64,000 bases of DNA from Tubulanus polymorphus. Its lineage: Eukaryota > Nemertea > Palaeonemertea > Tubulaniformes > Tubulanidae. The stretch spans positions 13,816,850 through 13,880,849 of the forward strand of contig NC_134029.1 in NCBI RefSeq assembly GCF_964204645.1, in the 5' to 3' direction. Below the pieces are notes generated by a model, which did not search any database, was not told the origin of the DNA, and saw nothing but the letters and a program-made list of their open reading frames with translations. This document shows positions 1-9,527 of this stretch, one piece after another (position 1 is the first letter of the stretch; every line of letters starts with the position of its first letter). The translations under genes and the position numbers were made by a program.

Positions 1-61
1 AATATTAAGATCCGTGGATCTCTTGTTTATTTATGCATTACAAAGATTTATGGTTACATTA

Positions 62-607
62 AGAACATTATGAATAAGAATGTGGAAATATTTTACAGCA
101 AATAATTAATACTTTTAAATGGATTGATGTTTTACCGAAATCGATAGAAGGTTATAATAATTCTTATCATTCTTCTATTGGAATGAAACCTATTGATGCT
201 AGAAAACCTGAAAATGCTGAAATTGTTTGGAATAATTTATATGGAGCATTTCTTGTAGATGATTTTGGTGAACCTTAATTTAAAGTTGGTCAAAATGTTA
301 GAATTTCTAAGTATAAAAAGATATTTGACATAGGGTAAGATCGTAATTTTACTAGAGAAATATATAGAATAAAAAAAATAATAACAACAAAACCATATGT
401 CTATAAAATAGAAGATTTAGATGGTGAAGAAGTTGATGGGTACTTTTATGAAGAAGAATTAAGTTTAACTACTGAAAATCTAAACCAGGAATATAAAATT
501 GAAAAAGTACCAAAAACAAAAATTGTTAATAGAAAAAAATATTCTTTAGTAAAATGGCCAGATAAACATAATGAGTGGATATTATTGAGTAAAATTAAAG
601 TAAATTA
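62..607 (+). pseudogene. Integrase C-terminal fragment (element A)
   Basis: Degraded copy of the C-terminal half of the DDE integrase found at 27003-28118. Recognisable segments include the RMW-KYFT region near 75-105, the YNNSYHSSIGMKPIDARKP segment near 151-210, the SH3-like region and the chromodomain-type tail ending near 600. Several stops interrupt it (for instance the TAA in GEP-FKVGQ near 277 and another near 337). The catalytic core upstream is missing because the similarity fades in the first 60 bases. It cannot encode an active enzyme. Confidence 0.8.
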
Positions 608-615
608 AAATTAAA

Positions 616-2803
616 TCTGGCGTAACAAATTGTGGAAAAACTTATTTTATTTTGAATTTATTAGAAACTGTTTATAAAAACTATTTTGATAATATAGTAT
701 TATTATAATTATTATCATTATTATGTAGTAAGATCCTAAAACAGTTAAAGAGAATTTAGATAATTGTATTAAAATAGCAATTGATATTTATAAAGGATCA
801 AATACATTATTTATCATAGATGATTGTGCAAATTTACATGATTCAAAAGTTAGAGAAAGTGAGTTATGTTATTTAGCTTTTTCTGGTAGACATTTTGGGA
901 TAACAACGTGGGTTTTAAATCAAAAATATAATTCGAATTGTTAAAGATTTTAGAGAAAACATTAGATTTTTAGTATTATAAAGATGAGATGAAATCGATG
1001 AAAAATGCACTTGAGGAAAATGATATTATTCCACATGATTTACATAATGAATATATGGATAAATTGAACTAGGGGTCCAGGGACACCATGCCCACTTGGG
1101 AAGTGGTTTCAAATGCTCAAAAATCTAACGATTTCAATACATAATGCCCCCTGGTGACAATAAACAAAAACCAATGACCTTGAAACCCACCACAATCATA
1201 GAACATGTTAGCAGCTATGATTTTGTAATTGATTGTGATAACAAAACATGCCTCGTTACCAATTTAATATGGAAACACTAAGTTATTCTACTATTCAACG
1301 CCCCCTGGTGACCATATGCAAAACCCAATGACCTTAAAACTCACCACAGTCGTAGTACATGTCATGAAACACAACTTTGCAATTGATCATGGTAACGAAA
1401 TATGCCTAGGTACCAATCTAATAAGGAAATACTAAGCTATTATACCATTCAATGCCCCCCTGGTGACTATATGGAATAACTAATGTCCTTAAAAACTCAC
1501 CACAATCATAGACGATGTTATGAACTACAACTTTGCAATTTATTGTGGAAACAAAACATGCATAGGTACAAATATAATATAGAACTACTAAGTTATTATA
1601 TTATTCAACGCCCCCTGGTGGCCACATACTAAAACCAATGACCTTGGAACTCACCAATATCATAGAACGCGTTATGGGCTACAACTTTACAATTGAATAT
1701 GGTAAAAAAAATATGCCTAGGTACCAATCTAATAAGGAAATACTAAGCTATTCTACTGTTCAACGCCCCCTGGCGTCTATGTGGAATAACTAATGTCCTT
1801 AAAAACTCACCGCAATCATAGACAATGTCATGAACTGCAACTTTGCAATTATTCTACTATTCAACGCCCACTGGTGACCATATACATTAACTAATGTCCT
1901 CGAAACTCACCATAATCATGGAAGATGTCATGAGCTACAACTTTGCAATTGATTGTGGTAACAAAATATGCATAGGTACAAATATAATATAGAAATACTA
2001 AGTTATTGTATTATTCAACGCCCCTGGTGGCCACATACAAAAACCAATGAACTTGAAACTCACAAAAATCGTAGAACACGTTATGGGCTACAACTTTCCA
2101 ATTGAACATAGCAACACATTATGCTTAGGTATCAATTTAATGTGGAAAAACTTTTTCCCACCTACGAATGAGTACCGATGACACCAAGATGGCCGCCAAT
2201 TGCGTCATAATTGGCTGATCAAAAATACCTGTCTCAGGTATAAAACATCCCTTTCCAAAGAATACCCATCACAAATTGCAATGAGAAATGGCAAACCAGT
2301 AGGAAGCAACAGGACCTAGAGTTCTGGCCAAAATTGACATTTTTGGGCACTAAAAAGGTCATAGGATGGCCATCTTGAGTCAGATCGACCCAATTTTCTT
2401 ATGCTGATGGGCCCTTGGTAGATTCAAATATGAACTAAAGATCAAGGTAATTGATCAAAGCGTCTTCAAAATTTCCCTTGAAAACTTCGGAAATGTGTAA
2501 AAAGTGCTGATTTTGGCGAACATCAATGGCTGCCAGTCGGCCATCTTGAATCTGACAGGGCCAGTTTTTGGGCTGAAGATGTGTCTAGGGTAGATACATG
2601 TATGAACCAAATTTCAAGACATTACCTAGAAGCGTCTTCAAAACTTCCCAAAATAACTGGATTCCGTCTACGGACGGACGGACGACGGACGAAAAGTGAA
2701 CGCAATAGCCCACTGGGACTAAAGTCCCAAGTGGGCTAAATATAATAAAAGGTCAAAATTACCATTTTGAATACATCACCCATTTAAATATGAATTTATT
2801 TAA
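616..2803 (+). pseudogene. Packaging ATPase (A32/FtsK-HerA type) remnant, split by a repeat (element A)
   Basis: Similar to the ATPase at 28119-28724. The start codon and first residues are deleted; the copy begins at the Walker A region (SGVTNCGKT, 618-645) and keeps the Walker B segment (LFIIDDCA, about 810-835). A 1.67-kb repeat insertion at 1069-2737 separates the body from the last about 20 codons, which end at the TAA at 2801-2803. There are internal frame changes, for example in the AT-rich stretch at 700-735. In related viruses this enzyme pumps DNA into the capsid; this copy is dead. Confidence 0.8.
1069..2737. repeat. Interspersed host repeat inserted in the element A ATPase
   Basis: The insert starts CTAGGGGTCCAGGGACACC and ends AAAGTCCCAAGTGGGCTA; the terminal parts GCCCACTTGGGA and TCCCAAGTGGGC are inverted. 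The inside (about 1130-2110) is a degenerate tandem array of roughly 140-150-bp units, each with CAACGCCCCCTGGTGACCATA and AACTCACCACAATCATAGA. It is followed by a block with GATGGCCGCC and CGGACGGACGGACGACGGACG. Related copies lie at 12600-13255 and 40665-40860. The limits come from comparison with the uninterrupted gene at 28670-28690. Confidence 0.75.
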
Positions 2804-2990
2804 ACTCAACTAGCTTGTTAATCTATTCTATTTTTAGTCACATTCTAGTTAAATTTTAGTTATTGGTAGTTGAAAAAAATCAAATAAAATTCAACAAGAA
2901 ATAAACAAAAACAATAATATTCCAACTAGCTTGTTAATCTAGTATATTTTTAGTTACATTCTAGTTGAATTCTAGTAGCAACAACACAAA
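2804..2990. repeat. CTAG-rich repeat block (element A)
   Basis: Two copies of AACTAGCTTGTTAATCTA followed by TTCTAGTT-type words, between the ATPase stop and the next gene. AACTAG and CTAGTT within each unit can pair as a short hairpin. The same block with three copies is found in element B at 28728-28985, so it is a conserved part of the element rather than host sequence. Confidence 0.7.
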
Positions 2991-3012
2991 TAATTTTTTT
3001 GTTATATAAATG
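2991..3012 (+). promoter_or_regulatory. T-run/TATATAAATG start block
   Basis: TAATTTTTTTGTTATATAAATG directly at the start of the gene at 3010; one of the conserved gene-start blocks of these elements. Confidence 0.6.
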
Positions 3013-3593
3013 GGAGGTGAAAAGAAAAGAAAATCTAAAAATAGTGATGTTCCAATTGAAAAAACTTTGGATGATTTGGGTATAACAGAAACAAAATTAA
3101 CACCAGACAATAATGGTGTTTTAAATGATATTACTACAAATATTATCTTTATTGCAAACATCACTTAGAAATACTAATTGCATCTGCGAAATGTAAAAGT
3201 TTTATTAGTAAAAATTCAACTTATAATGAATTAGATACAATGAAATCAGACGAAATTATGAAATTATTTAAGATTTATGAAACTGCGAGAATAGCTAGAA
3301 TATCAGAAAATGTAGTAAAAGGTTATAGTAAATTATGTAGATATATGCTACCAATTCATGATGAAAATAGATTATATTCCGGTTTAAAAAATGATTATTT
3401 AGTTATGACTGAATTAAATAAATTGATTGGATATTTATCATTTCAATTAGGTGGATCTATGACATTATTATCAAATGGAGTTATAACATTTTCAAATATT
3501 GAAAGCAAAAATTTTTCTACAATAAATGAGCGAAGTGGAAGAGGTGAAAGGATTAACTGTGAAGAAAAAACCGAGATCAGAGAACCAAATTGA
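3010..3593 (+). pseudogene. Conserved Polinton gene, unknown function (element A copy)
   Basis: Homologous to 29008-29607. It starts MGGEKKRKSKN at the ATG in the TATATAAATG block and ends at the TGA near 3591-3593. The frame changes around 3150-3165, so the first about 50 residues and the C-terminal part from 3240 (MKSDEIMKLFKIYE) are in different frames. The well-preserved part has a helical segment, then a hydrophobic stretch (GYLSFQLGGSMTLLSNGVITF, about 3428-3492) that could be a membrane segment. No known function; its position after the ATPase and before a small membrane protein suggests a virion or assembly role, which is inference. Confidence 0.6.
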
Positions 3594-5198
3594 ATGCTCT
3601 CGGCAATTAGGAATTAAATCACTAGAATATAAAAAAGCAAAAGAAGGAAAAAAATAAATAATAAAGATGTTAATAACTAGAATGTCACTGAAGACGACTG
3701 ATGCCCCCACATCAGGTGAAACGCCTGAGAGTAAAGTACACCTTGAGGATATATTGAATTGTATATGAAGCAGCTTAAATATTCAATAGTGAACAAATAC
3801 ATCATCAGCGAAAAATAGAGTAAAGTAACTCAATAGGAATAGTCGAATAGTGAACGAATATTTGATCAGCAAAAATAGAGTAAAGTAACTCAACAGGAAT
3901 AGTTTGAATAAGGAAATACTCCCTGAGTTAATGTACAGAGCATTCGTTGTTTGACAATTCTGGAAATATGCAACCATTAAAATTATTGAAGGCATATCAT
4001 ATAGTCACTAACATTAATGCTTGCCTGTAAACTCGATCAGGACTTATATCAGTTACTCACTTCTTCGAGCTGTGACATTGAACTTTGACCTACACGACTC
4101 AAAATTGAATCAGTTAGGCCTACTTATAGTCACAAGATTAATTCATTAATTATTTTACATAGTAATCGTAAACAATCAATGAATTAGCGCCCGGAAATGA
4201 AAATTCCAAAACAACTTCTGGTGACCTTGACCTTTGACCTACAGGACCCAACATCTAATCAGTTATCTATTTGCTCTAGGACAATCCATCAATTTAATTT
4301 CATCAAGTTATCTTAAACCATTTACGAGTTATAGCCCGGAAATGAAAATAGCGAAATAGCTTCTGGTGACCTTGACCTTAGACCTACAGGACCCGATATC
4401 TAAGCAGTCACTGAAGGTCTCTAGGGTAACCCATCCATAAAATTTAAGCAAGTTATCTTAAATCGTTCATGAGTTAGAGCCCGGAAATTAGAAATAGATA
4501 ACAGCTCCTACTGACCTTGACCTTTGACCTACAGGTTCGAAAAATCTAATCAGTTACCCACGGTCACTGGAATAACCCATCCATAGAATTTCACTGAGTT
4601 ATCTCAAATCGTTTATGAGTTAGAGCCCGGAAATTAAATTTACAAAATGGCTTCCTGTGACCTTGACCTTGGGCCTACAGGACCCAAAATCTAATCAGTT
4701 ACCCACAGTCTCTAGGATAACTCGTCCATTAAATTTCACCTAGTTATCTTAAACAGCTTATGAGTTTGAGCCCGGAAATGAAATTTACAAAATGACTTCC
4801 TGTGACCTTGACCTTGGACCTACAGGATCCAAAATCTAATCAGTTCCTAACCTCATCTAGTACAACACAGTTATTAAATTTCAGGAAAATTCGTCAAAGT
4901 GTTTGGGTGCTAGGGCACGGAAACCTCTGCGGACAGACGGACGGACAGACGGACGGACGACGAAGTGAATATAGTATGCCCCCCTCAACGCGTTGTGGGG
5001 GCATAAAAATGGTGAAAATATTGTTATTTCTACTCCTTCTGATTAAAGAATATTTGATATCTATATTTTGCGGCTGGATTTGTAATTGTATTAATTTTGA
5101 TTGGATGTAGTTGGTATAAAAAATCAAATAAAATTTATGATATTCATAATTCGGAAACTACTACTGTTGAAATTCCAAAATTCACAATAAAAAAATGA
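3526..5198 (+). pseudogene. Small basic single-pass membrane protein remnant (element A)
   Basis: Counterpart of the intact 122-residue protein at 29540-29908. It starts inside the end of the preceding gene in another frame (MSEVEEVKGLTVKKKPRS) and reads to a stop near 3657. A 1.33-kb repeat (3677-5002) separates this from the rest, which resumes at 5003 with the membrane-segment part and ends at 5198. That second part has extra stops (for example near 5046). Dead copy. Confidence 0.6.
3677..5002. repeat. Interspersed repeat with TGCCCCC/GGGGGCA ends and internal 145-bp tandem units
   Basis: Inserted in the small membrane protein gene of element A. Near its left end it has GATGCCCCCACATC and at its right end ATGCCCCCCTCAACGCGTTGTGGGGGCAT, a hairpin. 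From about 4070 to 4900 it is a tandem array of roughly 145-bp units with TTCTGGTGACCTTGACCTTTGACCTACAGGACCC. The array ends in CGGACAGACGGACGGACAGACGG. A short ATAA may be duplicated on both sides. The same right-end type occurs at 31147-31186. Confidence 0.75.
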
Positions 5199-5199
5199 A

Positions 5200-5870
5200 A
5201 ATATCTAAAAATATAATTTCGTTCAATGTTAAGCCGGAACCTTCAAAATATCTTTCTTCAATAACGTTTAAATTAATTAAATATTTTTTCTAATTTACTA
5301 ATTTTTGGATATTCAACATCTGTTACAAAATCCATTATTTTGTCCATTATTTCAATAAATTTATTATAATCTTCTATAGTTGTACCTTTAAAAAATCTAA
5401 ATATAATAGCTGCAGGACCAATTTTACTACGTAATGTTTCTAAAATTTCAATTGTATCTTTTATTTCTAAAGAATCGATATAATTTCTAAATTTTTCCAT
5501 ATAAGGTTTATTTGAAATAGATTTAGTTATTTTAATAGATTTTTTTACTTTTTGAGATTTATCATCAAAATATTGTTCCTAAAATATTTTTACTTAAATT
5601 TTGTTGATATTTTTTTGATTCGAGATGTCTATCATAATTCCTTTTACTTATAAATTCATTACAAACATCGTATTTAATTTCATATTTTCTAATTGTACTT
5701 TCTTTCATTTGAATTTTCTGGAGTTTCACAATCTGTTACATTTTTCTGTGATTTGCAGTTTTTTCATGTCGAGACTTTTGTGATTTATCGATGTATTCTT
5801 AACAATATGGACAATAATATTGACTTTTATCAACATCAATTTTTTCTGTCTGGAACTCACTGTCTCCCAT
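5200..5870 (-). pseudogene. N-terminal fragment of protein-primed DNA polymerase (element A)
   Basis: On the minus strand a gene starts at the ATG at 5870-5868 inside the terminal repeat (MGDSEFQTEK), runs through two zinc-finger-like segments and continues into the polymerase N-terminus (MEKFRNYIDSLEIKDTIEILE, from 5500 downwards), matching 14715 onward in element B. It shows that the zinc-finger part and the polymerase are one gene when no repeat lies between them. Damage: a stop in the first finger (YC-EYID, near 5802), frame changes near 5700-5720 and 5600, and a deletion after YPKIS (about 5285). Similarity stops near 5200, where it abuts the plus-strand gene end. Confidence 0.8.
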
Positions 5871-5891
5871 TTATATAGAAAAAAAAAATTA
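5868..5891 (-). promoter_or_regulatory. T-run/TATATAAATG start block in TIR (element A)
   Basis: Minus-strand TAATTTTTTTTTTCTATATAAATG, the start block of the polymerase gene, lying inside the terminal inverted repeat. Confidence 0.6.
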
Positions 5892-5967
5892 CTTGTGGTG
5901 ACGAGTGGTGATGAGTGATTTGTCGACCTCTCGACCTCTAATCTGAAAACGTCATTTTGCAATTACT
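5868..5967 (-). repeat. Terminal inverted repeat, right end of element A
   Basis: Read on the minus strand it starts AGTAATTGCAAAATGACG and has the core GAGGTCGAGAGGTCGA, then CACTCATCACCAC and the T-run with ATGGGAGA. It lines up with the TIRs of element B (12025-12115) and the first 46 bases of element C, but differs from both at many positions, so it is a separate lineage. Confidence 0.85.
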
Positions 5968-6833
5968 TATATATTCTTCTATTCAAGTTTCTCGTTTTGG
6001 CAATATTTATTGTGGGATTTCTCGAGTTTATTCATCATACTCGGATATTGTGTTTTCTTCTCATCTCATAGAGGATATAACGATTTTGAAAATATTCATT
6101 TCTATTTCTGCTCCTGCCTCGGGATTCGCCTAACTCGGAAAAAATTTGACGGTCCCACGAGATCCGAGGTAAGCGAGTTTTACTGTATTTAGAGTAATGT
6201 TAGTGACACTTGATGAATTTTTACATTTTATTCATTTAGTCCGTATTGGAAATCCCGATTGTGGCAATCAATTCAATTAAAATCAATAAATTCTCCGGTT
6301 CCCGATTTAAATCATCAAAAATATTATTATAAAACCCGTTTTCAAAGTCAACAAGGTAACTAATCAATTTATTTGAGTACAAAGGTTTGGTTTGACACTG
6401 AAATTAGTTGTTGCATTGCAAAAAACAGGAGTTAACTTCTATATGAGTTTGGCGTCAGACGTTGTAGGGAACCGTAACAACGAATGGTATTCAGACTAGT
6501 AGTTGAACGTTATTCTAGTAGCCATCCGCGACTCAACGACCTTGATTGAAACTTGATCAACTCAAAATTTATTAATTGATCTGTTACGAAAATTGTACAC
6601 ATGTATTTAGCTAAATACACGTGTAATTTGAAATTACATGTGTACTTTTGACACGTATTTTGAAGTACACGTGTAAAACACGCGTATTTCTAAAATACGC
6701 GTTTAGTTTGAACCTGTATTTTGAATTACACGTGCACTGAATCACGTGCACTGAAGTTGTGAATTTAAAAATTATGTGTAAATTCAGTGAAGCTTCTGAA
6801 ATACACAATTTGGATTTGCAATCTGGATGCATG
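5968..6833. other. Spacer between elements A and C; no gene seen
   Basis: Likely host DNA. No convincing coding region. From about 6590 to 6790 it contains an imperfect array of short palindromic words (ACACGTGTA, GTACACGTGT, AAATACGCGT, CACGTGCACTGAA) spaced 20-30 bases apart. Confidence 0.5.
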
Positions 6834-6839
6834 TACTAG
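6834..6839. repeat. 6-bp target site duplication of element C (left)
   Basis: TACTAG immediately before the AGTAATAGGG terminus; the same six bases follow the other end at 10496-10501. Confidence 0.9.
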
Positions 6840-7011
6840 AGTAATAGGGGTAATGGGCTTTCAGATCAAAGGTCGAACGGTCGAGCTCGTAAAAAATGAA
6901 AAACATGAAAATAATAACAATTTCTACTTGAATTACTCGCGAAACTCATAAAAAATGAAAAATAATTCTCGCACACTCGAATTTATTTTTCATTTTCTAC
7001 TCGCTAGAAAA

Positions 7012-7126
7012 AGTGTGAGTAAAGTGTGAGTGAAATAGTTTATATTTTAAACATATTTCAATATTTATATTTGTATGAGTTAGATTTTTAAACATTAAAA
7101 GTGTGAGTAAAGTGTGAGTGAAATAA
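7012..7126 (+). promoter_or_regulatory. Duplicated GTGTGAGTAAAGTGTGAGTGAAATA block upstream of the 215-residue gene
   Basis: AGTGTGAGTAAAGTGTGAGTGAAATA occurs at 7012 and again at 7100, 60-150 bases before the gene at 7160, with a mirror copy in the right arm. This gene lacks the T-run/TAAATG block, so a different (perhaps early) promoter class is possible; that is inference. Confidence 0.35.
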
Positions 7127-7159
7127 TTCATATTTAAATCAGTGAATATTTATATTTGA

Positions 7160-7807
7160 ATGAGTTTTGATAAAAATTTTGTTATAAAAATGAAGGCAGA
7201 AGAAGAACCCAACTTTAAAATCGAAATCAATGAAACCAATAAATCATTTTCACAGTTTTACATTAAAAATTATATTTCAGCAACAAATTTAGTGTCCGCA
7301 AGACATTATAAAATTGAAAATATTACTGTAATTAATCAAATATTATCAAATGAAACATATTTAATTACTGAACTAGTAGAAACTTTTGATAATGGTGTTA
7401 AAAATCCTAAAGTATTCAATACAGTTTTAAATTTTAAAGGAACTTTAGATGAAAACATAATTAATATTCTTAAAACTCCTTTCAATGAAAGAAATGATGA
7501 TATAATACTTTCAAAAGATTACAATGATTTGATTAACTTAAGAATTGAAAAAAGACAATTATATTATTTCAATTTTGATAATAAACAAATTATCTATAAT
7601 GAAAATTCATCAAATATTGGAATTCAATGTGAATTAGATAATGAAAAATCATTTAAAGATATTGCAGTTCAATGTAAATTAGATGATGAATTTAGAAAAT
7701 TCAATCCTAATGAAAAAGTGCATTGTTATTGCGGAGGTAAATATTTAAAATCACATAAATCAAAGCATTATGAAACAATTAAACATAAAAACTGGTGTAA
7801 AGAGTAA
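7160..7807 (+). CDS. 215-residue protein with C-terminal zinc-finger-like motif, unknown (element C, left arm)
   Basis: Intact gene, read inward from the terminus; the protein is identical to that of 9528-10175. I do not recognise the family. Visible features: acidic/lysine-rich N-terminus, no signal peptide or membrane segment, an internal repeat near residues 153-173 (GIQCELDNE and AVQCKLDDE), and a C-terminal CYCGGKYLKSHKSKHYETIKH (about residues 188-208) resembling the C2H2 fingers of the polymerase and VLTF3-like proteins of element B. The start is the ATG at 7160; a second ATG lies 10 codons in. It is preceded by the GTGTGAG repeats rather than a T-run. Terminal position next to the TIR would fit an early or host-interaction gene. 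It has no counterpart in element B. Confidence 0.7.
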   Translation: MSFDKNFVIKMKAEEEPNFKIEINETNKSFSQFYIKNYISATNLVSARHYKIENITVINQILSNETYLITELVETFDNGVKNPKVFNTVLNFKGTLDENIINILKTPFNERNDDIILSKDYNDLINLRIEKRQLYYFNFDNKQIIYNENSSNIGIQCELDNEKSFKDIAVQCKLDDEFRKFNPNEKVHCYCGGKYLKSHKSKHYETIKHKNWCKE

Positions 7808-7863
7808 CAATTCTACATTATAATTATTGAATTGAGTTAAATGATTTAAATATCTAATAGACT

Positions 7864-8140
7864 GTTAAAATGATAAATTGTTTGACAGTTAAAATGATAA
7901 ATTGTTTGACAGTTGAAATGATAAATTGTTTGAAAGTTGAAATGATAAATTGTTTGACAGTTGAAATGATAAATTGTTTGACAGTTGAAATGATAAGACA
8001 GCTGAAATGATAAATTGTTTGACAGTTGAAATGATAAATTGTTTGACAGTTGAAATGATAAATTGTTCGAATGTTGAAATGATAAGACAGTTGAAATGAT
8101 AAATTGTTTGACTGTTGAAATGTTAAATTGTTTGGTTGTA
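7864..8140 (+). repeat. 24-bp tandem repeat (left arm)
   Basis: About eleven copies, some shortened, of GTTTGACAGTTGAAATGATAAATT between the 215- and 72-residue genes. Mirror copy at 9175-9476 with one more unit. Confidence 0.85.
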
Positions 8141-8210
8141 AATTTAATTGTTATTTGATTTGAAACATATAAAAGTTAAATATTTCTAAAATATCAAATA
8201 TTTATCAATT

Positions 8211-8235
8211 TAATAATTTTTTTCTTAAATAAATG
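8211..8235 (+). promoter_or_regulatory. T-run/TAAATAAATG start block
   Basis: TAATTTTTTTCTTAAATAAATG at the start of the 72-residue gene. Confidence 0.6.
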
Positions 8236-8451
8236 GATGGTTTCATTCCAACTGGGAAAAGTGATTTGAAACATTATTTAGTTGCTGGAGGTTTAATTTT
8301 AGCTGCGCTTTACTTTTATTATGAGAATATTTCAAAAGATTTGATGAATGAAAATAATAAATTGAGTAAAAAATTAAAGAAGTTAAATGGAAACAATCAC
8401 AGAAATAAAAAGAATAAAAAAGTTAATGATTTAAATGATTTAGAGGATTAA
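8233..8451 (+). CDS. 72-residue single-pass membrane protein (element C, left arm)
   Basis: Intact small gene, identical in protein to 8860-9078. It has a short polar N-terminus (MDGFIPTGKSDLKH), one membrane segment (YLVAGGLILAALYFYY, residues about 15-30) and a charged, lysine/asparagine-rich tail, so it is probably a single-span protein with a basic tail on one side. Small proteins of this build are common in Polinton-type elements and virophages, where they are thought to be virion membrane or assembly proteins; the role here is inferred. The start is fixed by the TAAATAAATG block. It is followed 38 bases on by another small membrane protein gene. Confidence 0.7.
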   Translation: MDGFIPTGKSDLKHYLVAGGLILAALYFYYENISKDLMNENNKLSKKLKKLNGNNHRNKKNKKVNDLNDLED

Positions 8452-8489
8452 AACAGCATCTTTTAATTTCATATATTTTGACTATAAAA

Positions 8490-8669
8490 ATGAGTGAAAA
8501 TATATTAAACTTATTACATCTAATATATAAAAATCAACAGAATATTAAATCAATTATTATGCTTACAGGTTTATTTTCATTCTCAGTTTATACTATAAAA
8601 CAGTTGTTGGAATTCTATGATTGCTGTAAAATTAGATACACTGAATTAATAGAAAATATGAATATATAA
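8490..8669 (+). CDS. 59-residue hydrophobic protein (element C, left arm only)
   Basis: Starts at the ATG at 8490 (MSENILNLLHLIYKNQQ) and ends at 8669. One hydrophobic stretch (SIIMLTGLFSFSVYTI, residues about 21-36) suggests a membrane segment. The right-arm copy has a stop and lacks about 84 bases, so only this copy could be made. Its end falls at the centre of the palindrome and its last codons may have been created there. No known function. Confidence 0.5.
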   Translation: MSENILNLLHLIYKNQQNIKSIIMLTGLFSFSVYTIKQLLEFYDCCKIRYTELIENMNI

Positions 8670-8729
8670 TTTATATCTTTTATTACAAATTTCACAACAC
8701 TTAATATTATTCAATCTATCTGAAATATA
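8666..8729. other. Centre (spacer) of the palindrome
   Basis: 64 AT-rich bases between the two arms. They are not self-complementary and include TAAAAGATATAAATTATAT read on the minus strand. In the parent element this sequence probably continued one arm, so the turn-around point lies near 8666. Confidence 0.6.
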
Positions 8730-8734
8730 ATTCA

Positions 8735-8821
8735 TATTTTCTATTAATTCAGTGTTATTGATTTAATATTCTGTTAATTTTTATATATTAGATGTAATAA
8801 GTTTAATATAATTTTACTCAT
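8735..8821 (-). pseudogene. Remnant of the 59-residue gene (right arm)
   Basis: Minus-strand ATG at 8821-8819, reading MSKIILNLLHLIYKN then a TAA stop. The hydrophobic part is deleted relative to 8490-8669. Confidence 0.6.
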
Positions 8822-8859
8822 TTTTATAGTCAAAATATATGAAATTAAAAGATGCTGTT

Positions 8860-9078
8860 TTAATCCTCTAAATCATTTAAATCATTAACTTTTTTATTCT
8901 TTTTATTTCTGTGATTGTTTCCATTTAACTTCTTTAATTTTTTACTCAATTTATTATTTTCATTCATCAAATCTTTTGAAATATTCTCATAATAAAAGTA
9001 AAGCGCAGCTAAAATTAAACCTCCAGCAACTAAATAATGTTTCAAATCACTTTTCCCAGTTGGAATGAAACCATCCAT
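8860..9078 (-). CDS. 72-residue single-pass membrane protein (element C, right arm)
   Basis: Identical protein to 8233-8451, on the opposite strand: one membrane segment near residues 15-30 and a basic, asparagine-rich tail. It is preceded by the same TAATTTTTTTCTTAAATAAATG block. Complete identity of the two copies points to a recent duplication or to gene conversion between the arms. Confidence 0.7.
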   Translation of the reverse strand: MDGFIPTGKSDLKHYLVAGGLILAALYFYYENISKDLMNENNKLSKKLKKLNGNNHRNKKNKKVNDLNDLED

Positions 9079-9100
9079 TTATTTAAGAAAAAAATTATTA
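9076..9100 (-). promoter_or_regulatory. T-run/TAAATAAATG start block (right arm)
   Basis: Mirror copy of 8211-8235 on the minus strand. Confidence 0.6.
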
Positions 9101-9174
9101 AATTGATAAATATTTGATATTTTAGAAATATTTAACTTTTATATGTTTCAAATCAAATAACAATTAAATTTACA

Positions 9175-9476
9175 ACCAAACAATTTAACATTTCAACAGT
9201 CAAACAATTTATCATTTCAACTGTCTTATCATTTCAACATTCGAACAATTTATCATTTCAACTGTCAAACAATTTATCATTTCAACTGTCAAACAATTTA
9301 TTATTTCAGCTGTCTTATCATTTCAACTGTCAAACAATTTATCATTTCAACTGTCAAACAATTTATCATTTCAACTGTCAAACAATTTATCATTTCAACT
9401 TTCAAACAATTTATCATTTCAACTGTCAAACAATTTATCATTTTAACTGTCAAACAATTTATCATTTTAACAGTCT
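9175..9476 (-). repeat. 24-bp tandem repeat (right arm)
   Basis: Mirror copy of 7864-8140 with one additional unit; one unit carries a GAAATAATAA variant. Confidence 0.85.
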
Positions 9477-9527
9477 ATTAGATATTTAAATCATTTAACT
9501 CAATTCAATAATTATAATGTAGAATTG

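Larger units (their letters stand above)
1..5967. mobile_element. Polinton/Maverick element A, truncated by window start, rearranged
   Basis: This decayed element shares most of its sequence with element B (12025-31122). From left to right it holds an integrase tail, a packaging ATPase, a CTAG-rich repeat block and two small genes on the plus strand, then an inverted copy of the polymerase end with its terminal repeat. The right end is AATTACT at 5961-5967, so a 6-bp target duplication would be TATATA at 5968-5973; the other copy lies outside the window. Two foreign repeats have landed inside it (1069-2737 and 3677-5002). In B the two small genes are followed by a different terminal gene, so A has a polymerase-type end where the other end should be. 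Confidence 0.85.
6840..8665 (+). repeat. Left arm of the palindrome
   Basis: Inverted copy of 8730-10495. Features sit at the same distance from the outer end in both arms: the 215-residue gene starts 320 bases in on each side and ends 967 bases in; the 72-residue gene starts 1393 (left) and 1417 (right) bases in because of one extra 24-bp unit. Confidence 0.9.

Noticed and set aside
7864-8140. 24-bp repeats considered as a CRISPR array
   Set aside because: Units abut directly with no unique spacers, and the context is a eukaryotic viral element.
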